From assembly GCA_964017045.1 (NCBI GenBank), contig OZ024795.1, positions 52,181,350 through 52,245,349 of the forward strand: a DNA stretch of 64,000 nucleotides. The letters are read 5' to 3'. Shown piece after piece: positions 31,535 through 44,800 of this stretch (its first letter is position 1; every line of letters begins with the position of its first letter). Source of the stretch: Omphiscola glabra (lineage: Eukaryota > Mollusca > Gastropoda > Lymnaeidae). The notes under the pieces were generated by a model. The model was not told the DNA's origin, searched no databases, and saw only the letters and a program-made list of their open reading frames with translations. Made by a program: the position numbers and the translations under genes.

Positions 31535-34500
31535 AAAGCCATGTCTAGACTTAGTTGTGTGTTGATCATGTATAGACTTAGTTATGTGTTGACAATGTTT
31601 AGACTTAGTTATGTGTTGACCATGTCTAGACCTAGTTATGTGTTGACCATGTCTAGATCAAGTTATGTGTTGATCACATCTAGACTTATGTGTTGATCAT
31701 GACTAAACTTATTTATGCATTGATCATGTCTAGACTTATGTGTTGATCATGTCTAGACCTATGTGTTGATCGTAACTACACTTATATGTTAATCATGTCT
31801 AGACTTATATGTTGATCATGTCAAGACTTAGTTATGTGTTGATCATGTCTAGACCTAGTTATGTGTTGATTGTGTCTAGACCTAGTTATGTGTTGATCTT
31901 GTCTAGACCTAGTTATGTGTTAACAATGTCTAGACCTAGTTATGTGTTGACCATGTCTAGACCTAGTTATGTGTTGACCATGTCTAGACCTATTTATGTG
32001 TTGATCATGACTACACCTAGTTATGTGTTGATCATGTCTAGACCTTGTTATCTGTTGATCATGTCTACACCTAGTTATGTGTTGATTATGTCTTGAACTT
32101 GTTGATCAAAACTAGACCTAGTTATGTGTTTACCATGTCTAGACCTAGTTATGTGTTGATCAAAACAAGAATTATGTGTTGATCATGTCTAAACATATTT
32201 ATGTTGATCATGTCTAGACTTATGTGTTAATCATGTTTAGACTTAGTTATGTGTTGACCATGTCTAGACCTAGTTATGTGTTGACCATGTCTAGACTTAG
32301 TTATGTGTTGATCATGTCTAGACTTATGTGTTGATTATGTCAAGACTTAGTTATGTGTTGACCATGTCTAGTACTAGTTATGTGTAGACCATGTCTAGAC
32401 CCAGTTATGTGTTGATCATTCTCAAACAACTTCTAGGCCATGTCTAGACTTAGTGATGCGTTGATCATTCTCAAACAACATCTAGACCAAGTCTAGGCTT
32501 AGTGATGTGTTGATCATGTCTAGATTTAGTTATGTGTTAATCATTCTCAAACAACATTTTGGCCAAGTCTAGGCTTTGTTATGTGTTGATCATGTCTAAA
32601 CCTATGTGTTGATCATGTCAAGACTTAGTTATGTGTTGGTCATGTCTAGACTTTGTTATGTGTTGATCAAAACTAGACTTGTGTTGATCATGTCTAGACT
32701 AAGTTATGTGTTGATCTTGTCTAGACCTAGTTATGTGTGTATCATTTCTAGACTTATGTGTTATCATGTCTAGACCTAGTTACGTGTTAATCATGTTTAG
32801 ACTTAGTTATGTGTTGATCATGTCTAGACCTAGATATGTGTTGATCATGTATAGACTTAGTTATGTGTTGACCATGTCTAGACCTATGTGTTGACCATGT
32901 CTAGTACTAGTTATGTGTAGACCATGTCTAGACCCAGTTATGTGTTGATCATTCTCAAACAACTTCTAGGCCATGTCTAGACTTAGTGATGTGTTGATCA
33001 TTCTCAAACAACATCTAGGCCAAGTCTAGGTTTTGTTATGTGTTGATCATGTCTAGACCTATGTGTTGATCGTGACTAGACTTAGTTATGTGTTGACCAT
33101 GTCTAGAACTACTTATGTGTTGATCATGTCTAGACTTAGTTATGTGTTGATTATGTCTAGATCATATCTAGACTTAGTTATGTGTTGATCATATCTAGAC
33201 TTAGTTGTGTGTTGATCATGTCTAGACCTAGTCATGTGTTGATCATGTCTAGACCAAGTTATATGTTGACCATGTCTAGACCTAATTTTGTGTTGATCAT
33301 GACTTCACCTATTTAAGTGTTGATTATGTCTAGACCTAGTTATGTGTTGATCATGTCTAGATTTATGTGTTAATCGTGTTAAGAGCTAGTTATGTGTTGA
33401 TGATGTCTAGACTTAGTTATGTGTTGATCATGTCTAGACTTAGTTATATGTTGACCATGTCTAGACCTAGTTATGTGTTGGTCATGTCTAGACTTATGTT
33501 TTGACCATATCTAGACCTAGTTATGTGTTGATCAAAACTAGACTTGTGTTGATCATGTCTACACTTAGTTATGTGTTGATCATGTCTAGACTTATGTGTT
33601 GATCATGACTAGACTTAGTTATGTGTTGGTTATGTCTAGACTTAGTTATTTGTTGACCATGTCTATAACTAGTTATGTATTGATCATGTCTAGACTTATG
33701 TGTTGACCATATCTAGACTTATTTATGTGTTGATCATGTCTAGACTTATGTGTTAATCATCTTTAGACTTATTTATGTGTTGATCATGTCTAGACTTATG
33801 TGTTAATCATGTTTAGACTTAGTTATGCGTTGACCATGTCTAGACCTAGTTATGTGTTGATCATGACTACACCTAGTTATGTATTGATTATGTCTAGACC
33901 TTGTTATCTGTTGATCAAAACTAGACCTAGTTATGTGTTGATCGTGTCTAAACTTATGTCTTGGTCATGTGTAGACTTATTTATGTGTTGACCATTTTTA
34001 GAACTAGTTATGTGTTAATTATGTCTAGACTTGTGTGTTAATCATGTTTAGACCTAGTTATGTGTTGATAATGTCTAGACCTATGTGTTGATCGTGACTA
34101 GACTTAGTTATGTGTTGACCATGTCTAGAACTACTTATGTGTTGATCATGTCTAGACTTAGATATGTGTTGATCATGTCTAGACTTAGTTGTGTGTTGAT
34201 CTTGTCTCGACCTAGTCATGTGTTGACCATATCTAGACCTAGTTATGTGTTGATCATGTCTAGACTTAGTTATGTGTTGACCATGTTAATCTAGTTATGT
34301 GTTGATCATGACTACACCTAGTTATGTTTTGATTATGTCTAGACCTTGTTATCTGTTTATCAAAACAAGACCTAGATATGTGTTAATCATGTTTAGACTT
34401 AGTTATGTGTTGAACATGTCTAGCCCTAGATATGTGTTGATCATGTCTAGACCTATGTGTTGATTATGTCAAGACTTAGTTATGTGTTGACAATGTCTAG

Positions 34501-36110
34501 ACCCAGTTATGTGTTGATCATTCTCAAACAACATCTAGGCCAAGTCTAGATTTAGTTATGTGTTAATCATTCTCGAACAACATTTCGGCCAAGTCTAGGC
34601 TTTGTTATGTGTTGATCATGTCTAGACTTATGTGTTGATCATGACTAGACTTAGTTATGTGTTGGTTATGTCTAGACTTATGTGTTAATCATGTCTAGAC
34701 TTATGTGTTAATCATGTTTAGACTTAGTTATGCGTTGACCATGTCTACACCTAGTTATGTATTGATTATGTCTAGACCTTGTTATCTGTTGATCAAAACT
34801 AGACCTAGTTATGTGTTGATCGTGTCTAAACTTATGTCTTGGTCATGTGTAGACTTATTTATGTGTTGACCATTTTTAGAACTAGTTATGTGTTAATTAT
34901 GTCTAGACTTGTGTGTTAATCATGTTTAGACCTAGTTATGTGTTGACCATGTCTAGACTTATGTGTTAATCATGTTTAGACCTAGTTATGTGTTGATCTT
35001 GTCTCGACCTATTCATGTGTTGACCATGTCTAGACCAAGTTATATGTTGACCATGTCTAGACCTAGTTTTGTGTTGATCATGACTTCACCTATTTATTTG
35101 TTATTATGTCTAGACTTAGTTATGTGTTGATCATGTCTAGCCTTATGTGGTGACCATGTCTAGACTTATGTGTTAATCATGTTAAGACCTAGTTATGTGT
35201 TGATGATGTCTAGACTTAGTTATGTGTTGATCATGTCTAGATTTAGTTATATGTTTACCATGTCTAGACCTAGTTATGTGTTGGTCATGTCTAGACTTAT
35301 GTGTTGACCATATCTAGACCTAGTTATGTGTTGATCAAAACTAGACTTGTGTTGATCATGTCTACACTTAGTTATTCGTTGACCATGTCTATAACTTGTT
35401 ATGTGTTGATCATGTCTAGACTTATGTGTTAATCATCTTTAGACTGAGTTATGTGTTGACCATGTCTAGACCTAGTTATGTGTTGATCATGTCTAGACTT
35501 ATGTGTTGACCATATCAAGACCTAGTTATGTGTTGATCAAAACTAGACTTGTGTTAATCATGTCTAGACCTAGTTATGTGTTGACCATATCTAGACTTAT
35601 TTATGTATTTACCATGTATAGACCTAGTAATGTGTTAACCATGTCTAGACCTAACTATGTATTGTTAATGTCTTGACCTTGTTATCTGTTGATCAAAACT
35701 AGACCTAGTTATGTTTTGATCATGTCTAGACTTATATGTTGATCATGTCTCGACCTAGTTATCTTGTCTAGATCTAGCTACGTGTAAACCATGTCTACAC
35801 CTATTTATGTGTTGATTATGTCTAGACTTAGTTATGTGTTAATCATGTCTAGACGTATGTGTTGACCATGTCTAGACCTAGTTGTGTGTTTGTCATGTGT
35901 AGACTTATATGTTAATCAGGTTAAGACCTAGTTATGTGTTGGTCATGTCTAGACTTAGTTATGTGTTGACCATGTGTAGAACTTGTTATGTGTTGACCAT
36001 TTCTAGACCCAGCTATGTGTTGATCATTCTCAAACAACTTCTAGGCCAAGTCTAGGTTTTGTTATGTGTTGATCTTGACTAGACTTAGTTATGTGTTGTT
36101 CATGTTTAGA
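31535..36110. repeat. 27-bp degenerate minisatellite (4.6 kb)
   Basis: About 170 units with core TTATGTGTTGATCATGTCTA and GACCTAG. Many units lack the 5-base AGTTA-type segment (giving a 22-bp form, GACTTATGTGTTG), and a third form carries CATTCTCAAACAACTTCTAG. Blocks such as CCATTTTTAGAACTAG (33995, 34874) and their neighbours recur about 880 bp apart, showing larger-scale duplication. Short frames over it are repeat-derived. Confidence 0.97.
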
Positions 36111-36483
36111 ACATGTTAAAGTTTAGGCTGCAGTGGATTTGAAGAACTTGTGATCCATTTGTGGTGGTTGTCATTGTACATGTGCCTACACCTTTCAAGA
36201 TGTAAAGGAAAAGAGAGAGGGGGGGAGGGGGGTTAATGCTAGATGGGACACTTTACTGTGGCCTTATTTATGCTTTTTCTCAAAGGTGGGGAGTGGGGCA
36301 AAATGGTGTGGGTTGACAGAGTAGAATAGTAGAACCACAATCACTAACACCCCTAATTGAGCATTATTTGAAAAGGTGTGAGAACCAGTGTTCTAAGGTG
36401 TTTGAAATGAAACAAATGCACATGCTACATTTTTGAATTTATTAAGCATTCATTTTTAATGAGATATTATCATTCTTCAACAG
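36111..36483. other. Unique sequence between arrays
   Basis: It includes a G-rich run at 36220-36232. GTGTGAGAACCAGTG near 36377 weakly recalls a hAT end. No gene recognised. Confidence 0.4.
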
Positions 36484-36629
36484 AAATCAATGGTCAAGAG
36501 AAATCAGAAGATGAATAGTTAAGGCAAACACAATGTCAATTGTCAAGAGAAACCAGACTTCAAAATGTTCCCATGATCTTCCATTGCACAGAAGTTAATC
36601 CATTAAATGGCAATTTCAAACAAAATAAG
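36484..36629 (+). ncRNA. Candidate exon with strong splice sites
   Basis: The acceptor TTCTTCAACAG and donor ATAAG|GTATGT are both good. All frames are interrupted; one short frame reads INGQEKSEDE then stops. More likely non-coding than a 3' coding exon. It contains a small internal duplication (CAATGGTCAAGAGAAATCAG, CAATTGTCAAGAGAAACCAG). Confidence 0.3.
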
Positions 36630-36937
36630 GTATGTTAAATTTATCTAGAATATGAACTAAGAAAAGGGATATAGCTATTTTTAAAACGTATAGGTCATTT
36701 AAAATGTTATTTAAAATTTTAATCAATACTTCTAATTTACACACGTTCTCGCGTCAATGGGGAGATTATGTCGTTTGTTTGCTTCTATAAAGAATTTTTT
36801 AAAGTGCATTTGACTACTTAAATGACATTATAGTAATTTGATTAGTATAACAATCAATACAGATAGGGGTGGATGTATTGGTTCTATAAATTGAATATCT
36901 GAATGTGTTTGCAAATCAATATATCTTTAATTTTCAG

Positions 36938-37085
36938 GTGGTGCTCAAGAACTGAAGGCAAAGAATATGAGGGATGACTACATCAACATTTGCGCAGACA
37001 GAAGAGTCAATATCTGAAATTAATCGATAGACGGTGGTGCACAACAAATTCAAAGAATAAATGTTAAATAAATAAAGATTGAAAG
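36938..37085 (+). ncRNA. Candidate terminal exon with poly(A) signals
   Basis: The acceptor is TCTTTAATTTTCAG|GTGG. AATAAA hexamers occur at 37056, 37068 and 37072 within 140 bp. No coding frame. It could be the last exon of the inferred transcript starting near 28.5 kb. Confidence 0.3.
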
Positions 37086-37408
37086 TAATTTGATAAAATA
37101 AAAATTGAAGTTTGAAAGCAGAATGCAAATAATCTGATATTGTGTTTAAATAATCGATAAGAAATTATAAAACAAAAGAAATTGAAAAATAAACAATGTA
37201 AAAGAATTTTTGAGTTTTTTTTATTATTTAATAAAACAGGAAAAAAAGAAAATGAAAACATGAATGCTCTTTATTTTACGGGGAGAAAAACAAAAATTCT
37301 CCCCGCGAGACTATCTCCAAAGAGATGAAAACATGAAATCTCCTGGTGATATAAAATGAGTTATCTTTACAAAGAAACACAAGTTAAATTTATGACTTGG
37401 TGAAATCC
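37086..37408. other. AT-rich unique sequence
   Basis: Very A/T-rich. The minus-strand frames of about 65 codons are random products of composition. A short hairpin (GGGAGAAAAACAAAAATTCTCCCC) lies at 37281-37304. Confidence 0.5.
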
Positions 37409-37925
37409 ACGCTACGCAAAGTGTGAAATCCAGGCATTCTATATAGTCTTCTGATCGTGGTGTTAATATTTTTTTTAAAAGTTCAGATATAGAATGCCGG
37501 GATTGCATACTTTCCTACAGGCAAAGTGTGAAATCCAGGCATGCTATAATCTTCCGTATCCCGAAATTTGATTGAAAGAAATTTCAGAAAATTGATCGAA
37601 CGGACATTTTGTCGAATCTTTTTTTTTAGTTTACACGTTCAAGTTTTGCGTCAAATTTATTTTTGAACGCATTATTTTGTTTTACTATATAGTATATTGC
37701 GTTCAAAAAGAAATTTGGCGAAAATTTTAACGTGTGTACTGAAAAAAAGATTCGACCAAATTTCCGGTCGATCAAATTTCCGTCCGATCAATTTTCTGTC
37801 GACGAAATTTCTTTCGAACAAATTTCCGGTAACCATAATCTTCCGATGTACTTATATTTAAATGTTTATTAAAAAGTCCAGGCCGTGAAGATACAGCTTG
37901 CCTGGATTGCATACTTTTCCTACAA
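37409..37925. repeat. Duplicated inverted-repeat pair with nested MITE
   Basis: GTGAAATCCAGGCATTCTAT (about 37421) is the inverse of ATAGAATGCCGGGATTGCAT (about 37488). A second pair has GTGAAATCCAGGCATGCTAT near 37527 and GCCTGGATTGCATACTTTTC near 37899. MITE copy 2 is inserted between the arms of the second pair. Confidence 0.65.
37555..37834 (-). mobile_element. Foldback MITE, copy 2, with 9-bp target-site duplication
   Basis: 280 bp, running from CGTATCCCGAAATTTG to AATTTCCGGTAACC, the opposite orientation of the copy at 1075-1357. The central palindrome (TTTGAACGCATTATTTTG and ATTGCGTTCAAA) matches the reverse complement of copy 1 closely. ATAATCTTC flanks both sides (37546-37554 and 37835-37843), and the next two bases also match by chance or target preference. 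Confidence 0.85.
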
Positions 37926-38274
37926 CATACAAACATCTATTGAACATTTGTCTAAAAAATACACCATCACCATTGTTTAGATCAAGAACAAGATCACGTC
38001 AAGAACAATCTCAAGATCTCGTCAAGAAAAATTTTACAATGAATACTCGTTATGGATGGTGTTCAGTTTTTGTACAAAAGACATTTGTATGTTTATCACA
38101 GGGAGCTTTGACATTGTGATTCTGCATTGCCCCTGTTATTATTTCATTGCTGGTTGCCAAATAATTAAACTCTTTTTGTGCACAATTGAGTCTGACCATT
38201 TGATGGCCAGCAATATTTACAATTTCACACTGATACTAGACAACATATTTATAGGGGCATATGTAAAAAGTCTC

Positions 38275-38531
38275 AAGGTACATTCACATTTTCCGATTCT
38301 TACTAGGATTCTTCACCTTAACACAAGCAGATATGATGAGCATTAAACATGATGGATTGTTTCTGTAACTTGCCAGCAGACACTGTACGGCAACACTATA
38401 TAAAAATCAGTGAAAAGGCCCCGTTTTTATGCAGTGAGTAGCTTGTATAGAGAGCAGCTCGGATAGTGAGTAGCTTGTAGTTACAGAAAGTAGAGAATCC
38501 AAGTTACAAATCTGCAGTGTGAATGTACCTT
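38275..38531. mobile_element. Putative small inverted-repeat element
   Basis: AAGGTACATTCACA (38275-38288) and TGTGAATGTACCTT (38518-38531) are perfect 14-bp inverted repeats about 257 bp apart end to end. The interior includes CTATATAAAAATCAG near 38395 and a duplicated GTGAGTAGCTTGTA. No target-site duplication was recognised, so this could also be a chance or regulatory palindrome. Confidence 0.4.
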
Positions 38532-38849
38532 TACAAATACATACCAGTACATTTGATAACCAAGACCGTATTCATCCTTCACTAATACTAGACAACATAT
38601 CTACAAAGTCTTATGTCTACAAAATCAAGTACATGAAAAGTGAGATTCAAGTTACAAAGTATAACATTTAAGGAAATTTAGATATTGGTGCTCATGTTCA
38701 TAGACACAGTTATATAACAGACTGAAGGGGTTGGCACTTGATTCAGTTGTAAGTAAAACCATCCGTCCAATAACTATCAACAATATAAAAAAAAATAATT
38801 TAAATCAAATGTGTTGAAATATGTGGACAAACAGAGTTGTAATATATGC
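38532..38849. other. Unique sequence before the satellite
   Basis: AT-rich. TACTAGACAACATAT at about 38587 repeats a segment at 38234. No gene seen. Confidence 0.5.
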
Positions 38850-41800
38850 ACTTAATGTGTTGAACTATGTCCACTAAATGTGTTGAACTATGTCCACTAA
38901 ATGTGTTGAACTATGTCCACTTAATGTGTTGAACTATGTCCACTAAATGTGTTGAACTATGTGCACTAAATGTGTTGAACTATGTCCAATAAATGTGTTG
39001 AACTATGTGTAGTAAATGTGTTGAACTTTGTCCACTAAATGTGTTGAAGTATGTCCACTAAATGTGTTGAACTATGTGTACTAAATGTGTTGAACTATGT
39101 GTACTAAATGTGTTGAACTAATTGTACTAAATGTGTTAAACTATGTGTACTATATGTGTTGAACTATGTCCACTAAATGTGTTGAACTATGTCCACTAAA
39201 TGTGTTGAACTATGTCCACTAAATGTGTTGAACTATGTCCACTAAATGTGTTGACCTATGTGTACTAAATGTGTTGAACTATATCCAATAAATGTGTTGA
39301 CCTATGTCCACTAAATGTGTTGAACTATGTGCACTAAATGTGTTGAACTATGTCCACTAAATGTGTTGATCTATGTGTACTAAATGTGATGAACTATGTG
39401 CACTAATTGTGTTGAACTATGTCCACTTAATGTGTTGAACTATGTCCACTAAATGTGTTAAACTATGTGTACTAAATGTGTTGAAATATGTCCACTAAAT
39501 GTGTTGAACTATGTCCACTAAATGTGTTGAACTATGTCCACTAAATGTGTTGAACTATGTCCACTAAATGTGTTGAACTATGTGCTCTAAATGTGTTGAA
39601 CTATGACCACTAAATGTGTTGAACTATGACCACTAAATGTGTTGAAATATGTCCACTAAATGTGTTGATCTATGTGTACTAAATGTGATGAACTATGTGC
39701 ACTAATTGTGTTGAACTATGTCCACTAAATGTGTTAAACTATGTGTACTAAATGTGTTGAACTATGTCCACTAAATGTGTTGAACTATGTCCACTAAATG
39801 TGTTGAACTATGTCCACTAAATGTGTTGAACTATGTCCACTAAATGAGTTGAACTATGTCCACTAAATGTGTTGAACTATGTGACCTAAATGTGTTGAAC
39901 TATGTGCACTAAATGTGTTGAACTATGTCCACTAAATGTGTTGAACTATGTCCACTAAATGTGTTAAACTATGTGTACTATATGTGTTGAACTATGTCCA
40001 CTAAATGTGTTTAACTATGTCCACTAAATGTGTTGAACTATGTCCACTAAATGTGTTGAACTATGTCCACTAAATGTGTTGACCTATGTGTACTAAATGT
40101 GTTGAACTATGTCCACTAAATGTGTTGAACTAATTGTACTAAATGTGTTGAACTATGTCCACTAAATGTGTTGAAGTATGCGTACTAAATGTGTTGAACT
40201 ATGTGTACTAAATGTGTTGAACTATGTGCACTAAATGTGTTGAACTATGTCCACTAAATGTGTTGAACTATGTCCACTAAATGTATTGAACTATGTCCAC
40301 TAAATGTGTTGAACTATGTCCAATAAATGTGTTGAACTATGTGCACTAAATGTGTTGAACTATGTGTACTAAATGTGTTAAACTATGTAATCTAAATGTG
40401 TTGAACTATGTCCACTAAATGTGTTGAACTATGTCCACTAAATGTGTTGAACTATGTCCACTAAATGTGTTAAACTATGTCCACTAAATGTGTTGAACTA
40501 TGTACACTAAATGTGTTGAACTATGTGACCTAAATGTGTTGAACTATGTGTACTAAATGTGTTGAACTATGTGCACTAAATGTGTTGAACTATATCCAAT
40601 AAATGTGTTAACCTATGTCCACTAAATGTGTTGAACTATGTGCACTAAATGTGTTGAACTATGTGCACTAAATGTGTTGATCTATGTGTACTAAATGTGA
40701 TGAACTATGTGCACTAATTGTGTTGAACTATATCCACTAAATGTGTTGAACTATGTCCACTAAATGTGTTGAACTATGTCCACTAAATGTGTTGAACTAT
40801 GTCCACTAAATGTGTTGAACTATGTGTACTAAATGTGTTGAACTATGTGTAATAAATGTGTTGAACTATGTGTAATAAATGTGTTGAACTATGTGTACTA
40901 AATGTGTTGAACTATGTGTACTAAATGTGTTGAACTATGTGCACTAAATGTGTTGAACTATGTCCACTAAATGTGTTGAACTAATTGTACTAAATGTGTT
41001 GAACTATGTCCACTAAATGTGTTGAACTATGTCCACTAAATGTATTGAACTATGTCCACTAAATGTGTTGAACTATGTCCAATAAATGTGTTGAACTATG
41101 TGCACTAAATGTGTTGAACTATGTGTACTAAATGTGTTAAACTATGTAATCTAAATGTGTTGAACTATGTCCACTAAATGTGTTGAACTATGTCCACTAA
41201 ATGTGTTGAAATATGTCCACTAAATGTGTTGAACTATGTCCACTAAATGTGTTAAACTATGTCCACTAAATGTGTTGAACTATGTACACTAAATGTGTTG
41301 AACTATGTGACCTAAATGTGTTGAACTATGTGTACTAAATGTGTTGAACTATGTGCACTAAATGTGTTGAACTATATCCAATAAATGTGTTAACCTATGT
41401 CCACTAAATGTGTTGAACTATGTGCACTAAATGTGTTGAACTATGTGCACTAAATGTGTTGATCTATGTGTACTAAATGTGATGAACTATGTGCACTAAT
41501 TGTGTTGAACTATATCCACTAAATGTGTTGAACTATGTCCACTAAATGTGTTGAACTATGTCCACTAAATGTGTTGAACTATGTGTACTAAATGTGTTGA
41601 ACTATGTGTAATAAATGTGTTGAACTATGTGTAATAAATGTGTTGAACTATGTGTACTAAATGTGTTGAACTATGTGTACTAAATGTGTTGAACTATGTG
41701 CACTAAATGTGTTGAACTATGTCCACTAAATGTGTTGAACTAATTGTACTAAATGTGTTGAACTATGTCCACTAAATGTGTTGAACTATGTCCACTAAAT

Positions 41801-44800
41801 GTGTTGAACTATGTCCACTAAATGTGTTGAACTATGTCCACTAAATGTGTTGAACTATGTCCACTAAATGTGTTGAACTATGTGCACTAAATGTGTTGAA
41901 CTATGTGACCTAAATGTGTTGAACTATGTGTACTAAATGTGTTGAACTATGTGCACTAAATGTGTTGAACTATGTCCACTAAATGTGTTGAACTAATTGT
42001 ACTAAATGTGTTGAACTATGTCCACTAAATGTGTTGAACTATGTCCACTAAATGTGTTGAAGTATGTCCACTAAATGTGTTGAACTATGTACACTAAATG
42101 TGTTGAACTATGTCCACTAAATGTGTTGAACTATGTCCACTAAATGTGTTGAAGTATGTCCACTAAATGTGTTGAACTATGTGTAATAAATGTGTTGAAC
42201 TATGTCCACTAAATGTGTTGAACTATGTCCACTAAATGTGTTGAACTATGTCCACTAAATGTGTTGAAATATGTCCACAAAATGTGTTGAACTATGTGCA
42301 CTAAATGTGTTGAACTATGTCCACTAAATGTGTTGAACTATGTCCACTAAATGTGTTGAACTATGTCCACTAAATGTGTTGAACTATGTCCACTAAATGT
42401 ATTGAACTATGTCCACTAAATGTGTTGAACTATGCGCACTAAATGTGTTGAACTATGTGCACTAAATGTGTTGAACTATGTGTACTAAATGTGTTAAACT
42501 ATGTGCACTAAATGTGTTGAACTATGTCCACTAAATGTGTTGAACTATGTCCACTAAATGTGTTGAACTATGTCCACTAAATGTGTTGAACTATGTCCAC
42601 TAAATGTGTTAAACTATGTCCACTAAATGTGTTGAACTATGTACACTAAATGTGTTGAACTATGTGACCTAAATGTGTTGAACTATGTGTACTAAATGTG
42701 TTGAACTATGTGCACTAAATGTGTTGAACTATATCCAATAAATGTGTTGACCTATGTCCACTAAATGTGTTGAACTATGTGCACTAAATGTGTTGAACTA
42801 TGTGCACTAAATGTGTTGATCTATGTGTACTAAATGTGATGAACTATGTGCACTAATTGTGTTGAACTATGTCCACTTAATGTGTTGAACTATGTCCACT
42901 AAATGTGTTGAAATATGTCCACAAAATGTGTTGAACTATGTGCACTAAATGTGTTGAACTATGTCCACTAAATGTGTTGAACTATGTCCACTAAATGTGT
43001 TGAACTATGTCCACTAAATGTGTTGAACTATGTCCACTAAATGTATTGAACTATGTCCACTAAATGTGTTGAACTATGTCCACTTAATGTGTTGAACTAT
43101 GTCCACTTTATGTGTTAAACTATGTGTACTAAATGTGTTGAACTATGTCCACTAAATGTGTTGAACTATGTCCACTAAATGTGTTGAACTATGTCCACTA
43201 AATGTGTTGAACTATGTCCACTAAATGTGTTGAACTATGTGCACTAATTTTGTTGAACAATGTCCACTAAATGTGTTAAACTATGTGCACTAAATGTGTT
43301 GAACTATGTCCACTAAATGTGTTGAACTATGTCCACTAAATGTGTTGAACAATGTCCACTAAATGTGTTGAACTATGTCCACTAAATGTGTTGAACTATG
43401 TCCACTAAATGTGTTAAACTATGTGCACTAAATGTGTTGAACTATGTGTACTAAATGTGTTGAACTATGTGTAATAAATGTGTTGAACTATGTGTACTAA
43501 ATGTGTTGAACTATGTGTACTAAATGTGTTGAACTATGTGCACTAAATGTGTTGAACTATGTCCACTAAATGTGTTAAACTATGTGTACTAAATGTGTTG
43601 AACTTTGTCCACTAAATGTGTTGAACTATGCGCACTAAATGTGTTGAACTATGTGTACTAAATGTGTTGAACTATGTGCACTAAATGTGTTGAACTATGT
43701 CCACTAAATGTGTTGAACTAATTGTACTAAATGTGTTGAACTATGTGCACTAAATGTGTTGAACTATATCCAATAAATGTGTTAACCTATGTCCACTAAA
43801 TGTGTTGAACTATGTGCACTAAATGTGTTGAACTATGTGCACTAAATGTGTTGATCTATGTGTACTAAATGTGATGAACTATGTGCACTAATTGTGTTGA
43901 ACTATATCCACTAAATGTGTTGAACTAATTGTACTAAATGTGTTGAACTATGTCCACTAAATGTGTTGAACTATGTGTACTAAATGTGTTGAACTTTGTC
44001 CACTAAATGTGTTGAACTATGCGCACTAAATGTGTTGAACTATGTGTACTAAATGTGTTGAACTATGTGCACTAAATGTGTTGAACTATGTCCACTAAAT
44101 GTGTTGAACTAATTGTACTAAATGTGTTGAACTATGTCCACTAAATGTGTTGAACTATGTCCACTAAATGTGTTGAACTATGTCCACTAAATGTGTTGAA
44201 CTATGTCCACTAAATGTGTTGAACTATGTGCACTAAATGTGTTGAACTATGTGACCTAAATGTGTTGAACTATGTGTACTAAATGTGTTGAACTATGTGC
44301 ACTAAATGTGTTGAACTATGTCCACTAAATGTGTTGAACTAATTGTACTAAATGTGTTGAACTATGTCCACTAAATGTGTTGAACTATGTCCACTAAATG
44401 TGTTGAACTATGTCCACTAAATGTGTTGAAGTATGTCCACTAAATGTGTTGAACTATGTACACTAAATGTGTTGAACTATGTCCACTAAATGTGTTGAAC
44501 TATGTCCACTAAATGTGTTGAAGTATGTCCACTAAATGTGTTGAACTATGTGTAATAAATGTGTTGAACTATGTCCACTAAATGTGTTGAACTATGTCCA
44601 CTAAATGTGTTGAAATATGTCCACAAAATGTGTTGAACTATGTGCACTAAATGTGTTGAACTATGTCCACTAAATGTGTTGAACTATGTCCACTAAATGT
44701 GTTGAACTATGTCCACTAAATGTGTTGAACTATGTCCACTAAATGTATTGAACTATGTCCACTAAATGTGTTGAACTATGTCCAATAAATGTGTTGAACT

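Noticed and set aside
36934..37261. Minus-strand frames rich in Phe, Leu and Ile resembling membrane proteins
   Set aside because: The DNA is extremely AT-rich, which produces such peptides by chance. There are no splice or promoter signals and no family motif.
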